From assembly GCA_037442365.1 (NCBI GenBank), contig JBBIQK010000005.1, forward strand, positions 1-64,000: a DNA stretch of 64,000 bases. The letters run 5' to 3'. Position 1 is the stretch's first letter. Each line of letters begins with the position of its first letter. The position numbers and the translations under genes are program-made. Shown in pieces: positions 25,530 through 34,580 of the stretch. The notes below the pieces were generated by a model. It saw nothing but the letters and a program-made list of their open reading frames with translations, did no database searches and was not told the origin of the DNA. This DNA comes from GBS-DC sp037442365 (lineage in GTDB: Bacteria > Armatimonadota > Fimbriimonadia > Fimbriimonadales > GBS-DC).

Positions 25530-28258
25530 CAGTAGCGTCGTTTGCGCTTCCCGACATGTTGCGCGTGGTGCTTTTTGCGGGGGGCGTCTTCGCTGTCTGC
25601 CGCGCTGGTCGCATTCGCCGCGCTTGTTGGGGGAGACGCGGCGCTCGCTTTCGGCGCGACCGCCGTCGCCTTCGCCGCCTCTACCTGACGCTGATGGAGC
25701 TTCTCACGCGCGCCCTGCCAGCTCACCATAATCTGGCTCGCGATGAAAATCGACGAGTAAGTGCCCGCAATCACGCCAATCAGCATGGTGACATAGAAGA
25801 AGCGCAGATCCTGCGTCACCGCGCCCCAGATGACCAGCGCGACCAGCACAATCAGCAGGGTCAGGCTGGTGTTGATGGAGCGCGCCAGAGTCTGGTTCAG
25901 ACTGCGGTTCACAATCGTCGCGAAAGTCTCCCCGCGCGCCCGATGGCGCAGGTTCTCACGCACGCGGTCATACACAATGATGGTGTCGTTAATTGAGAAG
26001 CCAACCAGCGTCAGCAGCGCGGTGATAAAGAGCGCGTTAATCTCCCAGCCGAGCAGGTAGCCCAGTATCGCCGCGCCGCCGACCATAATCAGCACATCGT
26101 GCGCGAGCGCAATCGTCGCGGCGATGCCGAACTTGAACCCGCTCCAGCCGCCCTCGATGGAGAAGCGGAGCGCAATATAGAGCAGGATTGCCAGCAGCGC
26201 AACCGTCACAGCGGTGATGGCGCGTTGCACGGTCTCGGCGCGCACGCGCGGGCTGATGCTGGCAAAGCTCACCACCTGCAGCTCGCCCAGCGGTTTGAGC
26301 GCGTCCACAATCTTCTGCTGGCTGTCTGCATCGGCGTCGGCAACATGCACAATCAGCTGGCGGTTGCCGTCGCCGAACAACGCGCCGACCTTTTCGAAGC
26401 CCGCCTGTCGCAGCAAGGTCAGCACCTGCGCCAGGTTCGCCTCAATCGGTTCAGGACGCACAACAGGCGGCTGCTGATTCGCCTGCTCGCCCTGTGCAGG
26501 CGCAGGCGGTTGCTGGGCAGTCTGCTCGCCCTGTGCAGGCGCAGGCGGTTGCTGGTTTGCTGGCTCGTTCTGCGCAGTTGCCGCAGGCGGTTGCTGGTTT
26601 GCTGGCTCGTTCTGCGCAGTTGCCGCAGGCGGCTGTTGATTCGGCTGCTCGTTCTGCGTCGCCGCAGGCGGTTGCGCCTCGGACTTCGGCTGAGTCGCGC
26701 CTGCCACCGGTCGCTGCAGCACCAGCTCGCTGCCGCCTTCGAAGTCGATGCCCGGCTTCAGCCCGCCCAGCCCCAGCCAGAAGACCAGTCCGATCAGGAT
26801 GGCGATGCTGCTAATCGCGTAATACAGCCCGCGCTTATTCACGAAGTCGAAGCGGTCTTTCGCCGCGCCCAGCTGCTCGCCGACCTCTTGACCCAGCTGA
26901 CGCCGCAAGCCAAACAGCCGCTCGCTCGGATGCACGCCTACCCCGACCAGCGTGTAAAGCATCGTGCGCGTGCAGAAAATCGCCGTGAAAAAGCTAATCG
27001 CCACACCGAAGCCAAGCGTTGTTGCAAACCCCTGCACGGGTCCCGTGCCGAACGAGTAGAGAATCGCACAGATGATTATCGTACTCAGGTTCGAATCGAA
27101 GATTGCGGGGAACGCGCGTTTGAAAGCGGCGTCCAGCCCCGCCAGCAGCGTCTTACCCAGACGCAGCTCCTCCTTCAAACGCTCGAAAATCAGGATGTTC
27201 GCGTCGATCGCCATGCCGATGGACAGGATGATTCCCGCAATCGCCGGCAGCGAGAAGGTCACGCCCAGCGATTTGAACATCGCCGTCGCGAACAGCACAT
27301 ACAGCCCCAGCGCAATCACGGAAATCACGCCGGGCAGCAGGTAATACAGCGCCATAAACACGGCGATTGCCGCAAACCCGATGACGCCTGCTTGAATGAT
27401 GCGCTCCCACGCCTGCGCGCCCAGAATCGCCTCCACACGGTTGATCGACTCCAGCGAGAGGCTCACGGGCAGTGCGCCTGCGTTCAGCAGGTCGCGCAAA
27501 CGCGCCGCCTCTTTCAGAGTGAAGTTGCCCTGAATCACCGGCTCGCGCAGATTGGCGGACTGAATCACGGGCGCGGAGATAATCTTGTTGTCCAGCAGGA
27601 TGGCGATATGCTCCTTAAGATAGAGCGACGACGCGCGCGCGAACTTGTCCTGCCCCTCACGGTTGAAAATCAGCAGCACTTCGGGCGAGAACGATTGGCT
27701 GATCACCTCCGCGCGTTCCAGCTCGTCGCCCGTGACAATCAGCGGCGACGATTCGATGATTTTCTGATACTCGGGCGTGCCCGGCTCGATGACCTTCCCA
27801 TCAGGGCTGGTGAGATCGCGGAATTTGACAATCTCGTCCCCCCCCTGTTCTTCGAGGACGATTTCGTAGCGCCCGGTGGGCTGCTTCTCGGTGCGCACAT
27901 CGCGCAGGTAGCGGAACTCGAGCCGCGCGGTGGTCTGCAGCAGCTCGCGCGCCTCCTGCTCATCGGTAAAGCCCGGCAGCTCAATAACTATCTCTGTATC
28001 GCCTTTTTGATAGATGGTGGGTTCAATCACGCCCAGCGAGTCGATGCGTCGGGTGAGGATGTCGACCACCAGTCGCATGCGTTCGGGCGTCCAGAGCTGG
28101 CGCTCTTCAGGTGAAAGTTTCTCAATCTCGGCGCGCAGGGTCATGCGCAACCCGCCCTGCACATCCAGCCCGCGTCGTGCGGGCAGCGTGGCGAACAGGT
28201 AGCCCGCAAGCCCCGCGAGCAACAGAACGATACCCAGGTAAATAAAGTGTTTATTCAA
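25529..28258 (-). CDS. secDF: Fused protein translocase subunit SecDF
   Basis: SecD and SecF are fused in one 909-residue chain that uses the proton gradient to help Sec export. SecD features: N-terminal helix, DVQGGLRMTL, the P1 domain (RRIDSLGVIEPTIY, VIELPGFTDEQEA) and helix block with AIAGIILSIGMAIDANILIFER. SecF starts near residue 470 and has GIDFEGGSELV and TLVGFSINDTIIVYDRVREN. A Gln/Pro-rich insert (about 524-596) with tandem repeats interrupts SecF. The TTG start is supported by GGAGGAGA nine bases upstream; a TATAAT lies at 28289-28294. MFS and zincin genes follow in one operon. Confidence 0.93.
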   Translation of the reverse strand: MNKHFIYLGIVLLLAGLAGYLFATLPARRGLDVQGGLRMTLRAEIEKLSPEERQLWTPERMRLVVDILTRRIDSLGVIEPTIYQKGDTEIVIELPGFTDEQEARELLQTTARLEFRYLRDVRTEKQPTGRYEIVLEEQGGDEIVKFRDLTSPDGKVIEPGTPEYQKIIESSPLIVTGDELERAEVISQSFSPEVLLIFNREGQDKFARASSLYLKEHIAILLDNKIISAPVIQSANLREPVIQGNFTLKEAARLRDLLNAGALPVSLSLESINRVEAILGAQAWERIIQAGVIGFAAIAVFMALYYLLPGVISVIALGLYVLFATAMFKSLGVTFSLPAIAGIILSIGMAIDANILIFERLKEELRLGKTLLAGLDAAFKRAFPAIFDSNLSTIIICAILYSFGTGPVQGFATTLGFGVAISFFTAIFCTRTMLYTLVGVGVHPSERLFGLRRQLGQEVGEQLGAAKDRFDFVNKRGLYYAISSIAILIGLVFWLGLGGLKPGIDFEGGSELVLQRPVAGATQPKSEAQPPAATQNEQPNQQPPAATAQNEPANQQPPAATAQNEPANQQPPAPAQGEQTAQQPPAPAQGEQANQQPPVVRPEPIEANLAQVLTLLRQAGFEKVGALFGDGNRQLIVHVADADADSQQKIVDALKPLGELQVVSFASISPRVRAETVQRAITAVTVALLAILLYIALRFSIEGGWSGFKFGIAATIALAHDVLIMVGGAAILGYLLGWEINALFITALLTLVGFSINDTIIVYDRVRENLRHRARGETFATIVNRSLNQTLARSINTSLTLLIVLVALVIWGAVTQDLRFFYVTMLIGVIAGTYSSIFIASQIMVSWQGAREKLHQRQVEAAKATAVAPKASAASPPTSAANATSAADSEDAPRKKHHAQHVGKRKRRY
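26470..26690 (-). repeat. Tandem repeats encoding Gln/Pro/Ala-rich linker in SecDF
   Basis: Imperfect 45-48-bp repeats encode units such as QPPAATAQNEPANQ and QPPAPAQGEQANQ about five times. The units keep frame and lie in the extracytoplasmic part of SecF, after its first membrane helix. Confidence 0.75.
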
Positions 28259-28358
28259 GGCGTCTCTCCTCCTGCGTGCTTGGCGCTTATTATACCCCTT
28301 CGCGAAACCCGCGCACCGCGCCGCGTGTAGACCGTTATAAACTGAACACCCCGCTGCC

Positions 28359-28364
28359 TATAAT
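28359..28364 (+). promoter_or_regulatory. -10 box TATAAT ten bases before the DUF1800 ATG
   Basis: TATAAT ends ten bases before ATG 28375, without Shine-Dalgarno sequence. The divergent secDF promoter (TATAAT, minus strand, 28289-28294) shares this about 116-bp intergenic region. Confidence 0.55.
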
Positions 28365-28374
28365 CGTCAATACC

Positions 28375-29769
28375 ATGCGGGACGACACGATGCAATCGAG
28401 TCTGAGTGAGCGATTGGCGCACCTGCGGCGACGCACGGGCTTTAGCGCACGGGAAAGCGAGATTGAGCCGCTCATCTCGCTGGGCATCGAGGGCGCGGTG
28501 GACAGGCTGCTGGAAAGCCCCTACGACCACACCATCGATGACGAAGCGGTGCTGCGCCTGCTGCAGGGAGATATGAACAACCTGCAGCCCCAGGCGGTCA
28601 GCGCATGGTGGCTCTACCGCATGCTCGTCTCGCAACAGCCGATTCAGGAGCGCCTTGCCCTGTTCTGGCATAACCATTTCGCTACCTCCGCCTCCAAAGT
28701 ACAGGCAGGCAGGCTGATGCTCATCCAGATTCAACTGTTCCAGCGACTGGGGCTGGACAACTTCAAGACGCTCACGCTGGAGGTCGCTCGCGACCCGGCG
28801 ATGCTGGTGTGGCTGGACGGCGTGCGCAATGTGAAAGGCAGACCGAACGAAAACTTCGCCCGCGAGCTGTTCGAGCTGTTCACCACGGGGATTGGACACT
28901 ACACCGAGCGCGACATTCAGGAGGCGGCGCGCGCCTTCACAGGCTGGTCGTTCAGCCGCGTGACCGCCAGTTTCGTGTTCAATCGCAACCAGCATGACGA
29001 CAGCGAGAAGGAGGTCTTCGGTAAGCGTGGCGCGTTCGGCGGCGAGGACATTATTGAAATGGCGGTGGAACATCCCGCCACCGCGCGGCACATCGCCCGC
29101 AAGTTTTACCAGCACTTCATTAACGACAGCGAGCCGCCTGACGAGCGCACCGTGCAGGAGCTGGCGAAGGTGTTCCGCGAGTCGGACTACAGTATCCGCG
29201 CGCTGATGCGCCGGCTACTGCTGACGCCTGCGTTCTGGAGCCATCTGAACTGGCGCAAGCGCGTCAAAAGCCCGGTGGAGTTTGTGGTGGGCGCGCTGCG
29301 GCAGGTGGGCGTCGGCGAGCGACTGCGCGCGGTGAACCTCAACGAGGGTGCAGGACAGCGACTGCTGGCGGCGTACCTGCGCGTGGCGACCCAGTGGACG
29401 CGCCGTATCGGGCAGCTACTGCTCTACCCGCCCGATGTCGCGGGGTGGGAATGGGGTAAGGCGTGGATTACCTCCACCACGATGCTGGAGCGGATGCGCT
29501 TTGCGGAGTTTCTACTGCCTCAGCGTGGTGCGCTGGGCTTTGCTACGCTGAACGATCTGGTGGGACTGCCCGCCCCACGCACCTTAGAGGATTTCGTTGC
29601 TCGGCTGGAGCGCACGCTGGATGTTGCGCTGCAGCCCCGAACGCGCGCGAGCCTGCTGGAATACCTGCAGAAACGCGGCGGCGTGAACGCTTTGCGCCAG
29701 CGCGACCGCCAGACCGTGCAGGGGGCGTTGCAAATCGTCTTCAGCGCGGCGGAGTATCAGATGCTCTAA
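28375..29769 (+). CDS. DUF1800 family protein
   Basis: The 464-residue product matches the DUF1800 family: HLRRRTGFSARESEIEPL, FWHNHFATSASKVQ, DPAMLVWLDGVRNVKGRPNENFARELFELFTTG and AARAFTGWSF. The family often sits beside DUF1501 genes and is of unknown function; no DUF1501 partner is here. No signal peptide is visible. The start is chosen from the TATAAT box ten bases upstream; ATG 28390 is an internal alternative. Confidence 0.85.
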   Translation: MRDDTMQSSLSERLAHLRRRTGFSARESEIEPLISLGIEGAVDRLLESPYDHTIDDEAVLRLLQGDMNNLQPQAVSAWWLYRMLVSQQPIQERLALFWHNHFATSASKVQAGRLMLIQIQLFQRLGLDNFKTLTLEVARDPAMLVWLDGVRNVKGRPNENFARELFELFTTGIGHYTERDIQEAARAFTGWSFSRVTASFVFNRNQHDDSEKEVFGKRGAFGGEDIIEMAVEHPATARHIARKFYQHFINDSEPPDERTVQELAKVFRESDYSIRALMRRLLLTPAFWSHLNWRKRVKSPVEFVVGALRQVGVGERLRAVNLNEGAGQRLLAAYLRVATQWTRRIGQLLLYPPDVAGWEWGKAWITSTTMLERMRFAEFLLPQRGALGFATLNDLVGLPAPRTLEDFVARLERTLDVALQPRTRASLLEYLQKRGGVNALRQRDRQTVQGALQIVFSAAEYQML

Positions 29770-29770
29770 A

Positions 29771-29805
29771 AAATCCCGGGAAGGGCTGGTCTACCTTCCC
29801 GGGTT
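29771..29805 (+). terminator. Terminator hairpin after DUF1800 gene
   Basis: A 10-bp stem (CCCGGGAAGG 29775-29784, CCTTCCCGGG 29794-29803) follows the stop by a few bases, flanked by A residues before and TT after. Confidence 0.65.
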
Positions 29806-29970
29806 GGCAGGCACGGCAGGGACTTTGCCCTGTGCGTGTTGTTGTAAAAGCTTCTCGGCTCGCCTGCATCGTTGCCTGCAGCGCGGCAATCCCATCGAAG
29901 CACGCACTGCCCAGCCGTGCCTCTCGCCTGAATTATCGACACTATAATACACCGCCCCCTCGACGAAATG

Positions 29971-29989
29971 TTAGGGACTTAAGTCCTAA
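29971..29989 (+). promoter_or_regulatory. Palindromic operator TTAGG-N9-CCTAA before the ferredoxin-NADP reductase gene
   Basis: TTAGGGACTTAAGTCCTAA is a near-perfect 19-bp palindrome centred about 30 bases before the TACAAT box (30006-30011), so it covers the -35 region. Its arms and spacing resemble DtxR/IdeR iron boxes; Rrf2-type sites are an alternative. Repression of the flavoprotein gene is inferred. Confidence 0.6.
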
Positions 29990-30019
29990 TTTGCCCCCTT
30001 TCGGGTACAATTTGGGCAT

Positions 30020-31015
30020 ATGCATTCCGACCTCTACGACATCACGATTATCGGCGGCGGTCCGGTGGGCTTGTTTGGCGCGTTCTACGCGGGGCTGCGC
30101 GGGATGCGCGTCAAAATCATCGACAGCCTGCCTGAGCTGGGAGGGCAGCTCACCGCGCTTTACCCCGAAAAGTATGTGTACGATATGCCCGGCTTTCCCG
30201 AAGTGCTGGCGAAAGACCTCGCGCGGGAGATGATTCGCCAGGCGCTGCGCTTCAAGCCGACGGTATGCCTCGAGGAGCGCGCTGAGACGCTCACCCGTAT
30301 CGATGAGGGCTGGACGATTACGACTCACACAGGGCAGGCGCACCATACACGCGCCGTTGTTATCTGCGCGGGGGCGGGCGCGTTCTCCCCGCGCAAGCTG
30401 AACGCCGAAGGCGTCGCCGCGTTCGAGGGCAACGGCATCTACTACGGCGTGCGCGAGAAATCAATTTTTGCGGGCAAGCGGCTGCTGATTGTCGGCGGCG
30501 GCGACTCCGCAGTGGACTGGGCGCTGAACCTCTACCCGATTGCTCACGAGGTCACCCTCATCCACCGCCGCGACGAGTTCCGCGCCCACGAGCAGAGCGT
30601 GCAGGAGCTGCGCCGCTCGCCCGTGAAACTGTTGACCCCCTACGAACTGCGACGAGTCTGCGGGAACGGCAGCGTCGAGCGCGCCGTCATCTTCCACAAC
30701 AAAACGCAGGAAGAGATTGAATTGCCTGTGGATGCCGTCATTCTGAATCTGGGCTTCGTCGCGACGCTGGGACCCATCAAAAGCTGGGGGCTGGAGTTGC
30801 AGGGCAACCAGATTGTGGTGGACGAATACATGCAGACGAACCTGCCCGGCGTGTACGCGGCGGGCGATGTGTGTACGCATCGGGGCAAGTTGAAGCTCAT
30901 CGCCACGGGCGTCGGCGAGGTCTGCACCGCCGTCAATCACGCTAAGAGCGTCATCGACCCCACCGCCAAAATGTTTCCCGGACACAGCAGCGACATGGAG
31001 CTGCCTGCGTTGTGA
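30020..31015 (+). CDS. Thioredoxin-reductase-like ferredoxin--NADP(+) reductase
   Basis: The 331-residue flavoprotein has the FAD motif GGGPVG near residue 12 and the NADP motif GGGDSA near residue 157, plus the C-terminal FAD motif VYAAGDVCTHRGKLKLIATG. The redox CxxC of thioredoxin reductases is missing, which marks the TrxR-like ferredoxin-NADP reductases (YumC type). It would pass electrons between NADPH and ferredoxin. A TACAAT box ends eight bases before the ATG, so the message is leaderless, and a palindromic operator covers the -35 region. The next gene starts inside its stop (GTGA), coupling it to the R-M-like pair. Confidence 0.9.
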   Translation: MHSDLYDITIIGGGPVGLFGAFYAGLRGMRVKIIDSLPELGGQLTALYPEKYVYDMPGFPEVLAKDLAREMIRQALRFKPTVCLEERAETLTRIDEGWTITTHTGQAHHTRAVVICAGAGAFSPRKLNAEGVAAFEGNGIYYGVREKSIFAGKRLLIVGGGDSAVDWALNLYPIAHEVTLIHRRDEFRAHEQSVQELRRSPVKLLTPYELRRVCGNGSVERAVIFHNKTQEEIELPVDAVILNLGFVATLGPIKSWGLELQGNQIVVDEYMQTNLPGVYAAGDVCTHRGKLKLIATGVGEVCTAVNHAKSVIDPTAKMFPGHSSDMELPAL

Positions 31016-32199
31016 AAATATCAGAGAAACAGATGATAGTTCTGGATGGAAAAGTTCAGGGATTGAGCTTTCGTGGACAGCCTGCAGAGCTGCCCATCTA
31101 TGAGTGGAATAGCTTCGACATCAACTCCATTCGTCACGCCTGCAAAGTGAGTTTCCCTGACGGAACTGCAGTTGCTCTGTCGCGTTGGACAGGTCCGAAG
31201 AGGACTCGCACATATCCTCTCGCGAGTTTGTACGATGCCTATTCCTATTCAGGAAAAATTATCACGGTCATCCCTATTGTAAAAGATGAGGGGCTTGGAG
31301 AACGCAAAAACGACTCGAACCTGGATAGAGTTAACTTCATCACGCTTTCGTGGATGAGCCTGATGAACATCTACATAATCCTTGCCTGGTACAACGAAGC
31401 TAAGAAGAAAAGCGACTCCCGAATCACATGTCAGAAGATTCAAAACAATCATGTGAAACAAAAGATACAGGAAATTTTAGCGTATAGACAAGATGCCCAC
31501 CACTGGAACCAGAAGCATTTTACTGAGGAGTTCATACCGATTTATCAATCTGCAATTGAAAGTTATGAGACGATTGGTCGTGAACTCAAGGTTCAGATGC
31601 ACGACCGTAAGATTCACGAAGAATACCTTCGGCGGGTTCGCTGTGAAAATCAGGAGAATACGCTGAACCTTGAGCGATTCAAGCAAATTTCACTTGCAAG
31701 GTCGCACCAATCCGCGATTACCGAAACCAGAACAGAGCACGCGCTGGAGTCGCGGGGGAATTTTCCGAAACCGCTTTTCAGAATCGTGAATAATCTTGGC
31801 GGACACTACTACCTGACGGCAGACGAGGTGGAGTTTATTGACGAAAGTGAGGTAGTTATCCGAGAGAATAAGAATACGACCAGAGCTATTTTACCCTCGA
31901 TGCCTGACATCAAAGACGGATTATTCAAGTTGTTGCTCTATTCCCAGCTCAGCGAGCTGCGACATGGCGATCAGCAACTTCGTTTCAGGGCGCAGCTGTG
32001 CCTTTCTGGAAGATTTCAGGGTGAGCTGCAACTGCCGGCAGAGTCTGGGGCGATTGAGCGTTTTCTGCAACAGTTCAAAAGTCGCGGCAGCTCGTTGCAG
32101 CAACGACTTCACTGGCTAAATCGTGAGCTGAAATTGCTTGGAATCGAGGGCATTCTCAAGCCAGCCAGAACCGTAGGCGGCGACGGAGGCGAGTCATGA
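31012..32199 (+). CDS. Putative restriction endonuclease partner of the adjacent DNA methyltransferase
   Basis: I do not recognise this 395-residue protein by family. Its position decides the call: it overlaps the following adenine methyltransferase gene by four bases. A possible PD-(D/E)xK nuclease site is visible: D271 in TADEVEFIDE and E285-N-K287 in VVIRENKNT, 14 residues apart, followed by a helix (KDGLFKLLLYSQL). Base composition is clearly more AT-rich than neighbours, and codon use differs, suggesting transfer. GTG 31012 overlaps the reductase stop; ATG 31033 is an alternative start. No promoter of its own is seen. Confidence 0.55.
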   Translation: MKISEKQMIVLDGKVQGLSFRGQPAELPIYEWNSFDINSIRHACKVSFPDGTAVALSRWTGPKRTRTYPLASLYDAYSYSGKIITVIPIVKDEGLGERKNDSNLDRVNFITLSWMSLMNIYIILAWYNEAKKKSDSRITCQKIQNNHVKQKIQEILAYRQDAHHWNQKHFTEEFIPIYQSAIESYETIGRELKVQMHDRKIHEEYLRRVRCENQENTLNLERFKQISLARSHQSAITETRTEHALESRGNFPKPLFRIVNNLGGHYYLTADEVEFIDESEVVIRENKNTTRAILPSMPDIKDGLFKLLLYSQLSELRHGDQQLRFRAQLCLSGRFQGELQLPAESGAIERFLQQFKSRGSSLQQRLHWLNRELKLLGIEGILKPARTVGGDGGES

Positions 32200-33119
32200 T
32201 CAAAAGTCCCCTGCGTTTTCCAGGAGGCAAGTCGCGCGCCATTGCGCAAATGTTGCCTCTGATACCGGAATTTGAGGAGTATCGTGAGCCGATGGTGGGC
32301 GGTGGATCGCTCTTTCTGACGCTCAGGCAAAAATACCCCCATCGGCGCTACTGGATTAATGACATTAACTACGAACTTTACTGCTTTTGGAAAATCGCTC
32401 AGGAGGACGCAGATGCACTGGCAAACGCTGTGCATCGCGTGCGAGAGGAAACCGCGGATGGACGCATACTTTTTTATCGTTTGCTGGAGAATTACGGACA
32501 TGGAAGCGAGTTCGAGCGCGCGGTGCGTTTTTTTGTGTTGAACCGAATCACTTTTTCGGGCACTGTGGATTCTGGAGGATATTCCGAGCAAGCATTCCGA
32601 GCGCGGTTCACACCGTCGTCGATTGAACGCATACGCCCTCTGGGGCGTCTCCTACGAGGCGTGCAAATTACCTGTCAAGATTACGAACCTGTGGTTCAGG
32701 CGACTGGCGAAAGCGTGTTCATCTACCTCGATCCTCCGTATTACTCTGCAGCGGAGTCGCGGCTCTATGGCAAGCGCGGAGAGCTGCATCTGCAGTTCAA
32801 TCACCAGCGTCTGCGCACTATTCTGCGTCAGATTCCTCACAAATGGCTACTCACCTACGACGACTGTTCCTACATTCGGAATCTTTATGGCGACTGCACA
32901 ATCTTACAGTGGACGCTGCAATATGGGATGAATAATTACAAGCAGGCTCGCGCCCTTCCGGGCAGGGAACTATTCATCGCGAACTATCTGGGAAGCCAGT
33001 CTCTTAACCAGCTGATATTGACTCTTGAAAGAGGCAGCGTGCAGTATGCGGTTGTAAGTGAACAACCCGTGCCTGATTCAGAGCAGCGTCCAGCAGAAGA
33101 GCATCCAGCGAAAGCGTAG
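32196..33119 (+). CDS. D12-class (Dam-like) N6-adenine DNA methyltransferase
   Basis: The 307-residue product shows the Dam family order: SAM-binding FPGGKSRA at residues 8-15, EPMVGGGSLF (motif I), WINDINYELYCFW, and catalytic DPPYY at 179-183. It would methylate adenine at a site that cannot be predicted from the sequence. The ATG overlaps the upstream gene stop (ATGA), so the two are translationally coupled. AT-rich composition shared with the upstream gene suggests both came in together. The last about 40 residues (ESEQRPAEEHPAKA region) are charged and non-conserved. Confidence 0.9.
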   Translation: MIKSPLRFPGGKSRAIAQMLPLIPEFEEYREPMVGGGSLFLTLRQKYPHRRYWINDINYELYCFWKIAQEDADALANAVHRVREETADGRILFYRLLENYGHGSEFERAVRFFVLNRITFSGTVDSGGYSEQAFRARFTPSSIERIRPLGRLLRGVQITCQDYEPVVQATGESVFIYLDPPYYSAAESRLYGKRGELHLQFNHQRLRTILRQIPHKWLLTYDDCSYIRNLYGDCTILQWTLQYGMNNYKQARALPGRELFIANYLGSQSLNQLILTLERGSVQYAVVSEQPVPDSEQRPAEEHPAKA

Positions 33120-33149
33120 TCGGAAATGGCGGAGCACCGCGCCCAAGGG

Positions 33150-33155
33150 TATAAT
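33150..33155 (+). promoter_or_regulatory. -10 box TATAAT of the glmU operon
   Basis: GGTATAAT ends 24 bases before the glmU ATG; a GGGAG in between could act as Shine-Dalgarno sequence. It separates the housekeeping operon from the R-M-like pair. Confidence 0.55.
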
Positions 33156-33179
33156 ACTCGCGCGGTCGGGAGTCTGCAC

Positions 33180-34580
33180 ATGGCGTCCACACCGGTAGCA
33201 ATCGTGATGGCGGCGGGTAAGGGTACCCGCATGAAATCGGAGCGTCCCAAGGCGATTACACCGCTGCTGGGTCAACCGCTTGCCAGTTATGTGTTGCGCG
33301 CGCTGGAGGCGGCGGGCGCCGCGCCCATCATCGTGGTGGTGGGACACGGCGCGGAAGAGGTGCAGCGCGCGCTCGGCGAACGCTACCTGTACGCCCTTCA
33401 GGCGGAGCAGCTCGGCACAGGGCACGCCGTGATGCAGGCGGTTCCCTACCTTCCCCCAGAGGCGACCCATGTGCTGATTGCCGCGGGCGACTCGCCGCTT
33501 ATCACCCCCGATGTGTTCCATGCGTTGCTGGAGACTGCCCAGCAGACGGACGCCGCGTGCGTGCTGGCGACCGCCGTGCTGGACGACCCCACGGGCTACG
33601 GGCGTATCCTGCGCGCCCCAACAGGCGATGTGATGGGCATCGTGGAAGAGAAGGACGCCACGCCCGACCAGAAAGCGATTCGCGAGGTCTGCACCTCGTT
33701 TTACTGTTTTCGCACGGACGCGCTCCGCGACGCCCTGCCCCGCCTGAGCAACCAGAACGCGCAGGGCGAATATTATCTGACCGACACGATTGGCGTGCTG
33801 ACGGCGATGGGCGCGCGCGTGGTCGCGTGGCAGTCGCCTGACCCGACCCTGCTGCTGGGCGTCAACACGCGCTGGGAACTCGCGCAGGTCGGACACGCGC
33901 TGCGGATGCGCCTGCTACGCCAGCTCTGCATGGAAGGCGTCACGATTGTAGACCCTGCCAGCACCTACATCGAGCCGACTGTGCGCATCGGACGCGACAC
34001 GGTCATCGAGCCGAACACGCACCTGCGCGGCGAGACCGTCGTCGGCGAGAACTGCACGCTGGGACCCGACCTGTACCTGCAGGACTGCACGGTGGGCGAC
34101 GGCTGCCATCTCTTTCGATCGCATATCGTGGGGGCGCGGCTCGACTCGCAGGTCTCGGTGGGACCGTTCGCACACATTCGTCCCGGCACTGTGCTGCATA
34201 CGGGCGTTCGGGTGGGCGATTTCGTGGAAATTAAAAATGTGGAAGTCGGCGAGGGCACGAAAGTGCTGCACCTGACCTACCTGGGCGACGCGACAATCGG
34301 CAAGCACACCAACATCGGCGCGGGCACGATTACCTGCAACTACGACGGCGAGCGCAAACACCGCACGGTGATTGGCGACGGCGTGTTCGTCGGGTCGCAC
34401 GCGACTCTGGTGGCGCCCCTGACAATTGGCGACGGCGCGTATATCGCCGCAGGCAGCCCCATCACCGACGATGTGCCCCCCGAATCGCTGGCAATCGCCC
34501 GCAGTTATCAAACGGTTAAGGCAGGATGGGTGCGCAAACGGCGCGAATCTAAACAAGGCGCGGGAGGCAACGAACAATGA
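33180..34580 (+). CDS. glmU: Bifunctional GlmU, UDP-GlcNAc synthesis
   Basis: The enzyme acetylates glucosamine-1-phosphate and then forms UDP-N-acetylglucosamine for peptidoglycan. The N-terminal uridylyltransferase domain has VMAAGKGTRMKSERPK; the C-terminal left-handed beta helix has hexapeptide repeats (VRIGRDTVIEPNTHL, HIRPGTVLHTGVRVGDFVEIKN) and the active-site block NIGAGTITCNYDGERKHRT. The 466-residue length is normal. The start is chosen by homology (ASTPVAIVMAAGKG); longer frames add nonsense. It overlaps prs by four bases (ATGA). Confidence 0.95.
   Translation: MASTPVAIVMAAGKGTRMKSERPKAITPLLGQPLASYVLRALEAAGAAPIIVVVGHGAEEVQRALGERYLYALQAEQLGTGHAVMQAVPYLPPEATHVLIAAGDSPLITPDVFHALLETAQQTDAACVLATAVLDDPTGYGRILRAPTGDVMGIVEEKDATPDQKAIREVCTSFYCFRTDALRDALPRLSNQNAQGEYYLTDTIGVLTAMGARVVAWQSPDPTLLLGVNTRWELAQVGHALRMRLLRQLCMEGVTIVDPASTYIEPTVRIGRDTVIEPNTHLRGETVVGENCTLGPDLYLQDCTVGDGCHLFRSHIVGARLDSQVSVGPFAHIRPGTVLHTGVRVGDFVEIKNVEVGEGTKVLHLTYLGDATIGKHTNIGAGTITCNYDGERKHRTVIGDGVFVGSHATLVAPLTIGDGAYIAAGSPITDDVPPESLAIARSYQTVKAGWVRKRRESKQGAGGNEQ

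Noticed and set aside
26099..28114. 671-codon open frame antisense to secDF
   Set aside because: The product is Arg/Gln-rich with no domain, and the opposite strand is plainly SecDF.
30020..31015. Thioredoxin reductase
   Set aside because: The CxxC redox pair is absent, so the ferredoxin-NADP reductase relatives fit better.
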